Of a stretch of 64,000 nucleotides of DNA, positions 47,301 through 62,300 are shown piece after piece. A program made the position numbers and the translations under genes. The notes beneath the pieces were generated by a model, which searched no databases, was not told where the DNA came from, and worked only from the letters and a program-made list of their open reading frames with translations. Positions within the stretch are counted from its first letter, which is position 1. The number at the start of each line of letters is the position of its first letter. Origin of the DNA: Trogon surrucura (lineage: Eukaryota > Chordata > Aves > Trogoniformes > Trogonidae); NCBI GenBank assembly GCA_020746105.1, contig CM036626.1:10310001-10374000 (forward strand). Reading direction: 5' to 3'.

Positions 47301-50300
47301 TTAATGTCCACAACAAATTAAGCTTCTGATCTCAGTAGCTCTGGATGTAAATCCATAAGAGTTCTGCTGAGGCTGTAGATCTGGACAGGTTTAAGGCAAA
47401 TGGGAAATATCCTTAATTTTTCATGTTTTGTAAGGAAAAAGCAAAGGGCAAACAGGCCACAATTCATATTGACATTGGGAGCCAGCAGTCCAAAGGGCAG
47501 AACGAGCTCTTTGGTTGCAGGGCATGCCAGTGCCACCAGACAGGTTCAGAAAGTCGTCAGGTCAGTCTGTGTACAGTGAAGCTGATTTCAATTGTGTGGG
47601 CAGTGTCTGATTCATTTTAGTACCTGCTCCACGAAATCCTCCACAGAGGTACAGCTTTCCTTCCACGGAGCCCGCGCTGGTAGAGTTTGTTCGTAAGGAG
47701 AGAAGGGGAGAAGGCATCGGAGGTCCATCCCTCCAAAAGTCTCCATCAGGATTATAAATCTCCACCGCGTCAAGACATTTCCGTGTCTGTCCTCTGTCTT
47801 GACCAAGGCACCCAATTCCTCCTGCAAAGGATACGTAGGTCAGATGGAGCAGTCCCAGATTCTGCTGAAAAATACATTGCTGGCTGCATAGTTTTTTGTT
47901 TATGTGCCCCCATATTCCTCCCTTTCTTTTCCCTTTCACAGCTCCACAAGTTTGTTAGAAAGCAAACTGGAAGCAGAAGCTACTGCACGTTATCTGCAGA
48001 CATCGAAGTAAGATCCTTTCTGAAGCCTTGTACCAAAGGAATCACAAGCAGCATGTCTTCGAAACACAAAGGTATTTTGTCATGTTTTCTGCCTATATAA
48101 TAGAGATTGTCATAATTACTTGTTCTGTGTGCTGGATAAATTGCTTTGTCATTAAGTTGCAATGGATCAAAAACTATTTTTCAGTTACTGTTAGCGTATT
48201 TGACACTCACACACATTAACCAACAAATGTTTCTATTTGTTGGCTAGTTGTCTTCAATTTAAAAAAAAGAAAAAGAAAAAGATTACACCCATTGGGAAAC
48301 CATTTCCAGAAACAAACCTAATCAATATACATGAGTACCAACTGAGTTATTTGTGTCAAGCCCTGCTGTTGAAGGGTTAATTGAAAACTCTGGAGGATTG
48401 AAAGGGATCCCAGTTTTCATTTGTTGGGACATACCGCAACAGGCTGCAGACATATCTGAGATCTCAGAGCACACTGGAAACACTGTACACTGAAATCACA
48501 GTGTAAACACTGCCTTTCCAAATCCTTTTCGGTGACCAAATCCAGATTTTGAATTCACAGCCTTTGATTCCCAAGAATTAATATGCTGATGGACCCTTGC
48601 AGGTTTCCCATCTGTGCCAATGGACACAATACCCTGTAATGAGCGCTGTTGGTGTGCTGAAGCAGTTCTTTTGTGCGTGTGTATGTGACCACTTTTAAAT
48701 AGAAAATGGCTGCAATATGCAAGCAATTTCCACATGAAGGCTAGCCTTCCAGATACACGTGCTCAACTGTGCAAATCCAAAACGCAGCATATGAAATCTA
48801 ATTAGGCCCTTGCACATGCAAAAAGAAACATCTGCAAGTACAACCTGTGCAAGGCTGGTGCAGATGCTTTTAAATATATTGACCCTAATGCTGGTAACGT
48901 GGTCTGTCAGAGAAAGGGACACCTAGTGAGCAAAGTTTTACTTGTGTCTTTACTTTCTGCCTCTTAACATGGGCTGTGGGGTTTTTTCAACCTTTCTCCA
49001 AAGGTATTTGCAAGAGACAACTACACGTACATGGGGACCACAATGCTCCAAATCTGTTAGCACTGTGTTGCTGACCTGTGGTTTAGAGTCAAATAAAGAC
49101 AAGATAAGTTATTCCTGCATCAGAGCAACAAAACTGGAATCAAATTCAGGATCCATTATCATCAGCCAGGAAGTTTTCCTTCAGCTGAACTTAGCAGCGT
49201 TTGATTTGGTTCAGTATTTGAATCTGAAAACCTTCAGTGGGTTTGGTTTTCAGCTCCTTTGCCATGCACAGCAAATATTTTTGCCCTAATATCTTCCAGC
49301 AAGGTCCTGGCAGTTTGTATTAGGTTGCCCTCACTGTGTGCTTAAACAAGGCAAGCATCCAACCGCTTTCATTACAAGCTTAACACCCCCCAGCTAAGCA
49401 GCATTTGCTCTGATGGGCTCCTCTGAGGCTCGATTCACCTAAGGTAAGCGAGCAATTGTGGTCGTGGAATTTTGCTAATCATTTCCATGCCAAAAAGGGA
49501 GTTGTGTGCATCACCACACAGAGCCTTTCTCACGACGGAGTCTTGCTGAGCTATTCCTTAGGACTATTTAGAAACAAGGATAAGTTGCAGAATTCAAACA
49601 TTTACTTATTTTATTGCTCTTTATGTTAGGAGCATTATCCTCTTCTATGCAGTATTCTTCACTATTCCTGAATAGCTTATAAGAGATATGCTGCTCTAAG
49701 GACAGGACACTTCCCCTAAATCTGTTTTAAGGGCTAGTCAAATTTTTTAACTGATAAAACTATTTAACTGATTGTTTATCATGTAGTAGTTCTGATTCTA
49801 TAACATCCTTCAGCAGAATCACAGAGTACAGCATGCAAGACAATTTATTACCAGGGTATGTACAGTCGAGAGAGTGCAGATTAATGTGGAAAGAGATACT
49901 CAAGGCAGTTTTAATTGGGAACCAATAACATTAAATCTCCTCACAGACTAATTTGATCTGTTCAAAGGACCACTTTGTGGTGCCAAAGACAGACTGCTAC
50001 CGGTTATAAAGCCAGCTTCGTAAAATAAAAAAACTAGCCCAGGTGGAACTGTACACCACTGAAGAATAAGCACCCACCTATAGGCAAAGTCTTCACATGA
50101 AGAATGAAAGAGCATCTTGTTCAGTCCGAGGAATGAATGGTACCAGTTTGGGAATGCACGTGGCATGTCGGAGTCAAACAACAATAGCTTTGCTGATTGC
50201 TTCAATATTTCAGGGGAGGCAGAGGACAAAATGCCCCAGAACTCTCTTAGAAGCGTAATTGCTGTTTATTTCTTAGTGCATTTTTATTGTTATTTTCTAA

Positions 50301-53300
50301 ATTGAGTAACTGTGGGACACGGTAACTTTGGAAATCATAGAAATAATCAGGTACAAAGCTGATACAGCACAGTCTGTGATTTTTTTTTTCCTGCAAAAAA
50401 ATCACAGCCTTTACCATTAATGAAGACATTCAGCTGCCAATCCAGGGGGTCTGCTATCAAGCATTTTTCCTGTATAGTTATTAGAAAAGTCTTTTTTTGT
50501 GACCTATTGAAGCATCTTCTCAAAAGTCTTAGAGCTACCACATTTTCAAGCATTCATGAAAATTTCACTGGATAGTCCAAACAACTTTAATTCAACCTCC
50601 TTTAATCCTGTCATTATCAGAGGCAGTCCTGAAAGTACAAAATATCTGAATTTTATTTATGCTTTCTACAGCCATTTCAGATAAATCCAATTTCCTGTTC
50701 AATTTTCAGCAAGAGCAAAGCTAAGATCTCAGCAAGTAGAAAGTAAGAAGGAAAAATCAGAAGGGAGTAAAGTTTAATTTTCAAGTTTAGAAAAATGATA
50801 TTCTGAAAAAACAAGAAATCAAGAATTTCAATCTCCTTTTCTAAAGCAATGCTAACACTGAAATATTGCTAACAAAGGAATATGAGGATATTAGACTCCA
50901 CCAGCACTGCTTTGCTGCGTTCCCAGATGTGGTAGCTGAGAAATATTTCTGTGAGACAAGAGACTGATGTCTCAGGCCTCTTTCCAAAGAGCTGAGTGCA
51001 GAAATCAGAAGAAGAAAACCCCACAAATTTAAACCAATTCACATCTGCAACTGAGCGGAGGCACCTCACGTTAACCAGACTATCCATCATCTACAATGTA
51101 TATACCATACAAAACTTCAAATAGGCAGAAAAAAAGAAACTTGCTGTGTCAGCCCATTCAGGCTGCCTTGTGCTCTGTCACTCGTGACTCCAGATCACCC
51201 TGTCCTGCTGCCTTCGTCACTCAGATTTATGAAACCATTAGGAGTGCACATGGAGACATATGGAACTACAGTTAAGGTAACAAAGATTGTCTTTATTTCA
51301 TGTTCTCTGGGTGGCTGAACAACTGAGCTCATGCTCTGCTCCTGCAGGAGCCTCTACATAAAATGGGGTAACCTTTAAGAGGCTGCGTAGGGAAAGCAGA
51401 GCGGTTTAAGTCGTTTGAGGGAGAGTCTAACACCAAATGACCCACCAGCATCACATGGATCTGTACTCATGGCTGCATCTTAAACCCACCTGGATCTACA
51501 GATGGGGTCATTAAAACAGACACGCTGTGGTCGCAACCTCCTGTGGGTCCCAGCGCGGGTGCACAGGGTAGCAGTTGCCATGTCCGTGCCCACGGTCTGA
51601 AACGGGTGTTGGGGAGGTTTCTTCGTTAAAGCCACACTCATCTATCTCATCCTGAACAGAGCGAGTGAATTCAACACCACCTGGCTTAGTTCTCTGCATA
51701 ACGTCCAATTACACATCCTTTTTGCAGGGGGAGATGGATTTCTCCCTGGGAGTTTTGAACATTTCTCTCATTTTCACATTCATCACACAGGAGGATTTAA
51801 TCCCAGAACTCAGTCTTCCCACCCCCTACAAATACATCCTTTCAACATGTTAGGCTTTTTACATTATGCACTTTCCCTAGGAGATATTTCAGATGCCACT
51901 GAAGGACTAAAAAAAGCCAGCGAAGCCACCTTTGTGTTCCCAAACCCATTAACGCTTGAGAGCTTTCCATATCACGCTTGGATGATTCTGCAATCAAACA
52001 TACTTTCAAGAGGGCACTCTGTAAGCAGTGGTTCTAATGGACTTTAAATTTAACATGAAGCTCCATTAGTAAAATAAATATATATATAAAATACACGATA
52101 TTTATTAAGAGAACTGGATAGACAAGACAAGCCTTTGATGCAGGAAGGCAAAGCAGGGTAGGTGATGCGATTAGCATGTCTTCAGAATTTCAATGAGGTA
52201 CAGTTCTGAGCCTTGCCATACCCACGTGCTGCTTGTAGCTGGCTGAAGGCAAGACATATCGCTTTGGCAGAGGTCGGCTGCCTCCCACTTACCCCATGCT
52301 CATCTGAGAAGACCGAATGCAATTTGAGTTCCTCAGTTCTAATAACAGAATACCCTTCCAGTGCTTGAGGGGGAATGTCTATAATGGCAGTGAAGTGGTA
52401 GAGAGCCACTGGTAATAATTAGTTCAGCGTGAAGGAAGTAAGTGCCTTAGATACGTACATAACTATGGGAGCGAGACTGACAAGTGGGTTCCAAGAGATA
52501 GGGAGCACTCCCACCTACACACACCCAGTGACTTCACTCATCTTGCTGATACTCGTAAAAGCAGACACTGGTGCAGAACAATTGCATTTCCCAGCCTCAT
52601 CCACAGCAAGCTCTTATGCAACTAAATCCAACAGGCAGCCAATTGCCCCCTGCCCAGGATAGACACCCACTTCCCAGCCTAGATTGCTCATTGCACAGAC
52701 AGGATGGTTGAGCAAAACGACACCTTCAAAGTGCTTGGTGATCCAGAGAGGACTGAAAACAGCTTAGGTATTCCTTCAGTAGGGGCAGAGCGATGGTGAC
52801 ATCCGAGTATCAGACTTCATACCATTTAATTTGGTTTTCCCCACTAACAAACAGCTGAAATTAGACCTGAGCTGCAGTCTCTCAGCCAGGGCAGTATATC
52901 AGCAAGCAACAAGAGCAAAGCTGCTCCCCAAAAGAAGAGGACCCAGGTAATGAGCTCACCGTTAGGGCGCAGCTCCGCAGAACCAGAGGCAGGCAATTGC
53001 AGGGGCTCCTAGCAGCAGCTCTCAGACAGAGGCAAGGTAACAAGAAAAGAGTGGTACCCCCAGGCCTGTGCTGAAATAATGGGCTGGACCTGTTGGCAGA
53101 GGGTGTGGGTGGAGGCCCCAGGTGATGCTGATCAGGATGATCCAGACCTATCTGTGCCCTGAGGGCCCTGACACTGTAGTCCTTTTATAATTAAGTCCTC
53201 AGATCACAGTACTAAGCAACATGTATTCTTACTAGCGTCTCTTTGAATTTTTATCAAAGGAACCTAGGAAATTGGCCAAAAAAAAAAAAAAGAGTAATTC

Positions 53301-56300
53301 TCCAACAAGCAAGTGAAATCTAAGCTTTGCCCCCCATGAAACAATTCCCTATTAAATTGATCTCTGGCATGCACAGTGGTTTAATAGCTCCAATCGCTTA
53401 TGTAACATTTCCCTTCATTACTCTTTGAGAGCACGAAGTCTCAGCACTTACATTGCTCTCTCACTTTCTGCAAAGCAGAGCTGCATAACTGGTTTCTTGG
53501 AGAAATAAGGGAGCAATAAAGCTAGCCCTGGCAGACGCTTCCAGGGATGAAACTGAGAAGCACTGTCATTCACTAACACAGAGCACAGCAGATGAGGTAA
53601 TGCAGCTTGTAAAGACTCGAGAAGACATCAAAAGATTGATTAGAAACAGGGTTGAAAAAACAGGTGATTGTCTTCCTAAACATGGTCAACATTTTGGTTC
53701 CAGCTCCTACTTTTCTCCTGCAATGCCTTGTTCTCATTTCCTTTGGCAATTCTTAACTGGGCAGGGAGCACTTCTGATCCCACCTATTAGACCAAATTTT
53801 TTACTTTTTTATTGCTGCCTTCACACAGGCACTCTGGAGGCTGATGCACAGGTATAGCAGAGCAGAATCAGACCCATAATCTGCTACTTGTCAGAAGTCC
53901 AAAGCATTTTTATAAATAGACACGTTTATTTTAGAAGAAGGTGTTATTCAAATGTGCAGTTAATACTCAAGCATGAAAGCTAAAATGTCTCCTTCCAGCC
54001 CCTCCTACACAAACTTTCCTTTCCAGAGAGACCCCAAAGTATGTATTCAAATAAGTATTTTATGATGTAGACATTCAGTATTTAATTCAACTTCATTTAA
54101 CTGCTTAAAACTTTTAAAAGAAGCTTTTAGCAAGAACTCAGGGGAAAAAAACAAGTTGTAAGAGGTGGGATACCAGGCTAGGGAGGATAAACAAAAATTC
54201 TTTGATTGCTAAATCTCCCCTAATAGGATTTCTCATTTAAGTCCTTCTATATGTTCTTAGATATAAAGCAGGAATTACATAACATAAAAGAAACACATGA
54301 TTAAAGCTGTCATGGTGATACAACACTTTTCACCAGTGACCTGTATTTCAGAGACGCTAGTTCTACTGAATGTGTTTTAACATAAGCTAATGAATATGTC
54401 ATTCAAATTGATTCATTTGGATAAATTTTCCTAATTTGGCCTGTAGTGAGTTTTCAGAGACTTAGCTGCAAAGGATATTTTTTTAAGCAAGAGATTAAAA
54501 TGCATGACCTTAAATAGAGCCCTCCCATCTGGTTTTCTTCCAAAAGTGTCTCAATTGCCTCTGTCATTAAGAACACAATACTGCTCTTTCTTGGGCTTTC
54601 CAACGAATATAGTTATGTTCCTGGGAAAATATGGAGAGAAAGAGCTAAGACCAGTCAAATGGGATGAATAGGAGAAAGGATTTTGAGCCTTAGGAAATGC
54701 CGTTCATTTACTTATGAGGATTATGTACACTGTATAAATAGCATAAGATTCTCTAGGAACATTACACAACAAGCAGACAATTATATTGCAGGACTGCTCA
54801 CTAAAACACGTGGTACAGGTTCCTGAACAATGCTACTACTGAGACTGAAAACTCTATAATCTATTTCTCATTTTCCTTCCATCATTGTGACTCTAGAATA
54901 ATTCCGTTTAAGTCATTAGGTTTTTACATGTTGGAGCCTGGCAATTAGTCTGGGAAGAGTTTTTGGACAGTGACTACGTACTCTCTATTCTGTGCCAACA
55001 GGACTTTTCAGAAATCAGCACATCAAAGGCTAAGTGTCAGTTTCTGATCTGGGTTGGAACAAAATGAGCCTGACATAACACAACTGAGATCAGCAGACTA
55101 CTTACTACAGATTTACATCTACATGGATGAGAGCAAAAATTAGAGTTATATATCAAAGAGTCTGCTGCTGCATCTTACTCAGAGCTAGTGCTCCATCTCT
55201 GCTTTTTGCTTCATATTTATGACAGAAATTGCATTCACACATCAGAGACGTTAGAGAGGATCAACTTTTAGTGCAGTGAATTTTCACTTATGCCCTAGAG
55301 TCCCACCTAGCCCTGAATGTGCTGACTGCTGTATGAACTGTACAGAAAGACAGAGATCCTGCCTTGAAGAGCTGACAAGCTTACTTCATCTAAGGATTTA
55401 GTTTTCAAGAGGTGCTTGAAAGAAGTCTCACCTCTTTGCAGTGCTACTTTATGTATCCATCTACAGCTATATATTTCTTCATTTCATGTTTTTATTCCTG
55501 AGAAGTGGGGCATAGTCCTTATGGCATACAAAAGATATTTTTCATTTACCTGCTTCCATCTTACCTCCCTTCTTCTCCTTCCTCTTCCCCTAATGCATCT
55601 TCTTAGATGGGTCCAAACTGCAGGAAGCCCATGGAGACAGTGCACCAGGAACAAGTATGATGCAAGAAGCAGGTGATGATTGTGGAAATCCAAGCAGTGG
55701 CATCAACCATGCTCCTAAATTGTCCCTTCCCTGAGGGTCCCATGGCTGGGGCTCAGTGGGAGCCTGTTAGATGTTCAAGTTTCTGTGCACACACACTTCA
55801 CCGTGGGGAATCCCCACTTGGAGTGAGAATGGTGTAAATGGCAATGGTAGAGACTCCACAAATGTCTCTCATCTGTAGCACAAAAGCTTAGACATGCCTG
55901 AGTATAGATGTCCCTAAGGTCACAACATGAGGACAACCTACGAGCTGTGATACTCTTCAGAATGTGCCTTTTTGCACAAATCACCCTTGACAGCATCCTT
56001 CTAGACCCTCTGCCCAGTGCCCCACATTCCTTATGAAGCAGGGGGATGTCCGAGGGATCCACAGCTTTGAACAGCCTGCAGCGGTTTTACCATCCTCATG
56101 ACAGTTGCTATTCTTTGGTCTGTCAGCATCAACCTCTGTTCCTTCCATTCCCATTCTCTCCTGAATGTCATCTGCATGATCAAGTACCACACCAGCCACA
56201 TGAAAATGCTTTCACTGCTTTCCTTTCAATGCCATGAATGGCCTGTTCACCCAGCCGGGGTTAGCATCACAATTGTTTCCAAAAGAAAACTGTACCCACC

Positions 56301-59300
56301 TCGCAGCCCAACAGCCTGAGAATTCACAAGGTAACAAGAGCTTGTCACCACGAATAAACCGTGGAATGTAGCTTTTTCTGTGTGAGATTTTAATTACAGT
56401 TGGCGAGTGTGAGTTTACAGCTGGAGATGAGGCCATGTGTGATATCAGCAGAGCGAGATGCCAATATCAGTGACTGTATCACTGTTTCCAAACAGAATTC
56501 GTTTGGAAATTGCTTCATCATTTTGAGACGTCTTGGAAAATGCTTTAATCTCTTCCACAGAGTTTTCAGACCGTGATGGTTAACATTTACCAACCATATT
56601 GGCTTCTCAATTTTAACAGATAAATCCTCATTTCCACTCGTATTTGTTTCTGTGCATATTCACAGGTAGAATTTGTTGACAATTCATTTTTGGCTTAGTG
56701 TTAGGCTTGTCTTTCAATTGAAAAATTAGTTCTAGCATTTGATTTCCTAAGGAAACAAGACTTATGCAATTACTGTCACTACATGTTCATTCTGTGTCTG
56801 CGGTCCCATAATTTTGTCTGCCTCTCATAGCTTTTGCGCCTGTTGGCTCATTTCAAGTGATTTTTACAGATTTATGGATGTTAAAGTCCTTGCAGTCAGA
56901 AGTTTGTTTAAACTGTGCAGACCTAAGTCAAAACACCTTCCTTGGAATCGATATTCATGATAGCTGATGGTAACTCATTTGTGTCTACATCAGATCGGTC
57001 GGCTCAGAAACACAATGGTAAAAATAAAGCAATCTTTCTCAAAAATCTGTCCCCTGGAGCAGGGTGTGAGCTTAGTTACCATTGGTATGAATCACAAGCA
57101 ACTTTGTTCATCATAGTGAAATCACCCCAAACTTACACTGTCAAAACTGAGAACAAACCCTCCATTTATGTGCATTTATTTACATTTAGTGGCAAGAGTG
57201 AGGAATCCAGAGCAGCAGACTGTTAATCTCAGGATTTAATGTGTTGGTTCCCTTAGGACCCATGGGGAGGTGTGTGAACCAACAAAGTGATGGGCAGAGA
57301 ACAGGAGCTTGTACTGGCCCATGAGCCGATCCAACTCTTAGCAGAGATTTTCTCACCAAAAAAAATAAATATTTGTATTGGCTAGCATGTAAGAAAGAAT
57401 TCAAATCAGTGTTCAGCTCCCTGGCAGCTATATATAATAAAACAATACTTTTTTTTTTTATGTCTTTGAGACCATGAACTTCCCTCAATGCCATTTAAAA
57501 CAGGAACTTTTCAGATTTAACAAGGTGCTTTGTGTTCAATCTGTACATTTCATTAGTGTAATCACTCAGATATGCTCCTTTGTGAGATTTTGAGTCAAGA
57601 AAGTGGATGCAATTTTCCTTATTAGCCACTCTTTTTCCTTGTCTCAGTGTCAGGCTTGCCGTGAAGACAACTGCCAGTTTGTTTTATCACATGTATCCCA
57701 AGGTGGCTCCTTTTTTTTTCTCCCTGGCTCTTGTGTCATCACAGCATTTCTGGTCTTCCTCTTGGAGCACTTCTTGCTGAAACGCATGAATACAGCCTTT
57801 CTCTTCCCAACTATTATGGCTGCTTCTGCTGCCCCATTACAGCATCAGTGTCAGTATAAGTGATTATATATATTTAACCTTTTACAAAGGATGGTGTTTC
57901 CACATTTTTGAAGCACCTTTGACTCTGAACTCTCATTATTTAGCAGCATAGTGATCTCTATCGCTAACCTTTGACAATAATGTTTGCAAAACTCTCTTTA
58001 CCATAAGGGCTTCTTTCACCCTTTCCTCTGCTTGTAACTATGAGACTGTCTCAAGCCACTTAAGAGAAAGTAATTTCTCTAAAGGAAGACAAATGCAGCC
58101 TTAAAGCCATTTTCCTCTTCTATTTTACTCTTTTCTGCTTAGCTACACCCCCTGCAAAGCGCTTTCTGTATTACATGCCAGGAAAAAACTCTCCTTTGTC
58201 CGTGATACATAACAACCCAGACAAAACCAGAACAGCCCTTACACAGGAGGTGTATGAAGTTGATAAGACCATATTTATTGTGTTCACTCTGATATGCATG
58301 TAAGCAGTAGTTTGAAGCAAAGGGACTGAAAGGTCCTGAGGTACTGATGCGGTTGCTACCTTCTTTGTGTGCGATGCTGCCCGTGAGACCACAGGAGCAT
58401 GGAAGGGCATGAATAACTCACAGCCCACCTGTGGACTGACTATGAACTTTTTTTCCACTTCAAGAACTTTCCAGTCATACACATGTCTACAGTCCTTCTC
58501 TTCATCACTTAGACACCTTTATGGCTCCTATTCCCCTTCCAAGATTCTTTCAACTTTTCCTGCATATCGTTGCCTGCAATGCCTTTTCTTCTCCATCTGT
58601 CTTCCTCTGCCTTACACCATCATTTTCTCTTCAAAAAAATCCCTTGCTAGCCACATTCTAACGTGTTTGTTAGTGTTCAGAATTAGGTGATGTTCCTTCT
58701 GTTGACTTGGACAGAGGGTAGGAGGGGGCCATGAAGCAAAAAGTCATGTTATGGATGAACTGCAGAACTGAGGATATGGATGGGGATCATTTTGGGGTAG
58801 GAGATCATTGAACGCTTTCACAGCAGTCTTACAACTTTCAGTCAAAATCTGTTTTAAAACAGTAAATTGAAAAGAGTCAATCAAAAAATGACAAAATGAA
58901 AGATATAGATTTAAAAAAAAATGCACTGCGTTGAGGTGGGTGGAAGAGAATGATTCATTGAATTTTATCAGAATCCACAAACAATGCTGGTTTTGACTGG
59001 GAGAGCTAAGTTCTCTTTTTCCCTGTGCCATTCCTTCATGATGCTGGGATGTTCCTCAGCTTTTCACTGCTCACCACTGAAGTGGTGCTAACACAGCTTC
59101 TCTACACAACCTTTAAAATTCATTATTATTTATAGCATGCACTGATACTCCAAAGAAAAGTAGTTTAAAAAGTCTTCGTTATGTTAATCCAGAACACTAA
59201 ACATTAACTTAATTTAATCTACATGAACTGAGGAAAAAAGAAATTATATGGGGAAAAACCAGAAAAATACTATCCATTTAGTTCAACATATTTTGTCCTA

Positions 59301-62300
59301 CGATATTTCACTTTGCTGAGGCAAATTGCTGGAAAGAAGAAAAAGTCATGGTACTATCTGTTAAAAATCTGTTTCCTCTTACCCAAGACATAAATCTCAC
59401 TGTTGACTACGGCTGCGCTGAAGCGATATTTGGAGTACTTCATTGGCGCGCCTTCTGTCCATTTGTCTTGGCCTGGGTCGTACCGAAACGTTCTGTTACT
59501 TAATCGATCCGGCTCATCGTCAGGCAGATCCATCTGCATGAAATATGACAGCCATATAATAATACAACATTTGGAGCCCTCTGCACATGCCTGCATGCAA
59601 TTAATCACAGCAGACAGTTGAGCAGATAAATAACATAAACACATCAATTATAGCTGCGAAGTGATTCATACTTACTAGGGCTTACTTGCGGCTGGGAGTA
59701 CGCTGTGGAAGGCAGACGAATAAGAGGGCATCTATATTCTGCGGCAATAAGCCTGAGGCTTTGGGTAATAATATTACACTCATAAGCCCAGATCTGTTAG
59801 AACGTACCTGTTTCACGAGGAAGCTGTAAAGTTCTAATAGTAATAGAGCGAAAACCATTCTACCTAAGATTTTTTCCTGCTAAAGGTTGCAATCTATTCT
59901 CACTGTTCCTCAGACCGTACTGTGAGTCTCAGTGAGGTACTTGGCTGTCCTTTCTCAAGCCTGTACATATACATAACCTATCCTCAAATAATTTGCATGT
60001 TTATTTAGTCAGCCTATCCAGAGTAATGTTGTTCAACTGCTGTAACTTCTCTTTCAATAGTTTTCATAATAAGCTCTTAATCCCACACTATATCTTTGCT
60101 TCCATAATACTCTTTTTATACTCACTCCTACTCCTTTTGTTCTCTCTAACCATCTTCTCCTTTCTCTGCCTGTCTCGTACGGTGCAGAGAACTCAGATTA
60201 TGTTTTCTGGGTACAACACCCTTGAATGCAAGCAGTGGGCTGTGGGGGAAGGATCCTGAAATATTTTGGGATGAAAGGTTTCACATAGACAGAGTGGGAA
60301 CTGCTTTGCCTACTTGTGATGGTGTTATATGTGTTCTTGCTTTGCTTGTTATATTCCTTGCCCAGAAGACCTTTCTAACAGCAATGTCACAGGCAAGATA
60401 GTAGGAGGCAAACAAGAAAGTAAATATATAGTCCCTTGGTTACTCCCTGTATATGCCCAGGGGCATGCCCTTTCTCTGTGCTGTGAAACACTAGTTTATT
60501 CACTCAAAGAGGGGTAAGCTCTGTATTTTCAACACAAAGTAAGGATATACTTCGGAGCAGGCAACATTCAACAAGCTGTAAATTCACATACTAACTCATT
60601 TTTGTGGCAATGTTCACCTCAGAGTTACGGTCTTTATGTACAGAAAACATAACATCCAGCAGCCCTTCTCTCTGTCTCAATAGTCTGAAACCTTCATCAG
60701 CCTCACCAAACCCCTCCTTCTACTTTAAGAGCCCCTGCTTAGCATGGCTGGAGTCTCTTGGGTTTTTCACTCCCTTTGGCATAATGAGGCTAGACCGACG
60801 CTGAGCTGGAGCAACGCCACTGTCAGTGGAGTCCTTGCCCTCCTAAGCTGTCATTTTATGTCCTGGTTTGACTCTCTCTTGTCTTGTTTCAATTGCAAAG
60901 CCTGAGTGGGAAGGGAACATGTATTTATCTCTGCCCTGTAACGGCCACATGCATTTAGGGCACTCTGTCAACGCTGCATCGTGGGTATCTGTTGAGGACT
61001 GACAGAACATTCAGTGCTGCTCCAGCTCAGGAACAACCACTGGCTCCACGGAGGGATTTGCTTTGACAGCGTGGCCGCGGCAGCCCCACACATACCGGCA
61101 CCGCAGAGGCAGGTGAGGGTGGGAGACGGACGGTACCAGAAGAATTCTGCACTGAGCAGCGCGGGTCTTAAAGCATTTCTGTGAGAGCTTTAGCTGGTTT
61201 GTTCTATCTATTCCGGTACACCCCAATCTCACAACGCTAGGGTTTTTAAACAATTCATGTTATTATGTTCATCTCAAGCCTCTCTCTACACAAACTCAGA
61301 CTCCCATGCATTGCTGCTGATAGTATGGGTCAGCAGGTATCCACTTCAGGTGTTTTTAAGGTGCCTGTATTTTTTAAAAAAAACCATTCTTGGCACAATG
61401 TTCCCGTCTTATGACTCTAAGCCACTTTTCCCCTTACAATCTGTTCTGGACAGCTATTAAGAAAGACAATGCTGGTTGGCTGAGTTCAACATCTATGTGA
61501 TATAACATGCCTTTCAGCTCTAGTGTTTTTACAGATAGATTGTTTCTACATTACGTGTTTTCATATTTTAATTCTTTAAATAAGAAGGTGTCCTTTCTCA
61601 GTCTTTTCAGTGCTAGAAATACTCTCTGATCTCTGTGTTGCCTCCTTTGGGGACGCCTGCACTCAAAATATCTAGAGGTGGAAATCTTGTTTGCTGAATA
61701 CATCTCACATTTAAATACTTTGAACACCAATTTATTTCAAGAGAACACAACTCACTGAGATGTGATGACAGTCTGAACATATTGCTGTCGGCAGTAAGGA
61801 TTACAGGTGTTCTACTTCATTGTAAAATAAATGTGGGGTTTCATCTTGAATGCTCAAATTTATACTGCACTGAGCAGTAAATAAGAATGGGCTATGTTCT
61901 TAAAAAACATCTTTCACACTGGGAGCAACTGGAGAGAGCAAGCACTGCTCCTGACGTTCACCTTTGTTGTAACACAATTCTATATATTCCCTGTGCTACT
62001 GAACATGGTATCTGTGGCCCTGCTGAAAATTCAGAGGAAAAGTTTGCACAGCCAAGCAGTGCAACTGAAGCAAATGGATTGATTAAAGCAATCTGCTTTC
62101 CAGAGAATGCTTTTACTTCTCATTTAAAATATAGTGAAAATCAAATAATTGAACATCAGTTAACCAAGAAAATTTCCTGAGAAATCGAGGTGAACTTCAG
62201 ATTTCAAATATAAATCTATCCCTTAAATTTACCAGTGTACATACTTCTTGAAGGCGAGGCTCAGTTAAGGGCCCCTGTATAATTTAAATACCATTATTTA

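Larger units (their letters stand above)
35389..47623 (-). other. KBTBD12 last intron, 12.2 kb
   Basis: Contains an A/C-rich low-complexity tract (36,455-36,536), a T-rich tract (38,850-38,877), a GC-richer patch with a long open frame of unknown origin (about 39,340-39,700) and a CR1 interrupted by a SINE (42,565-43,352). No additional exon recognised. Confidence 0.65.
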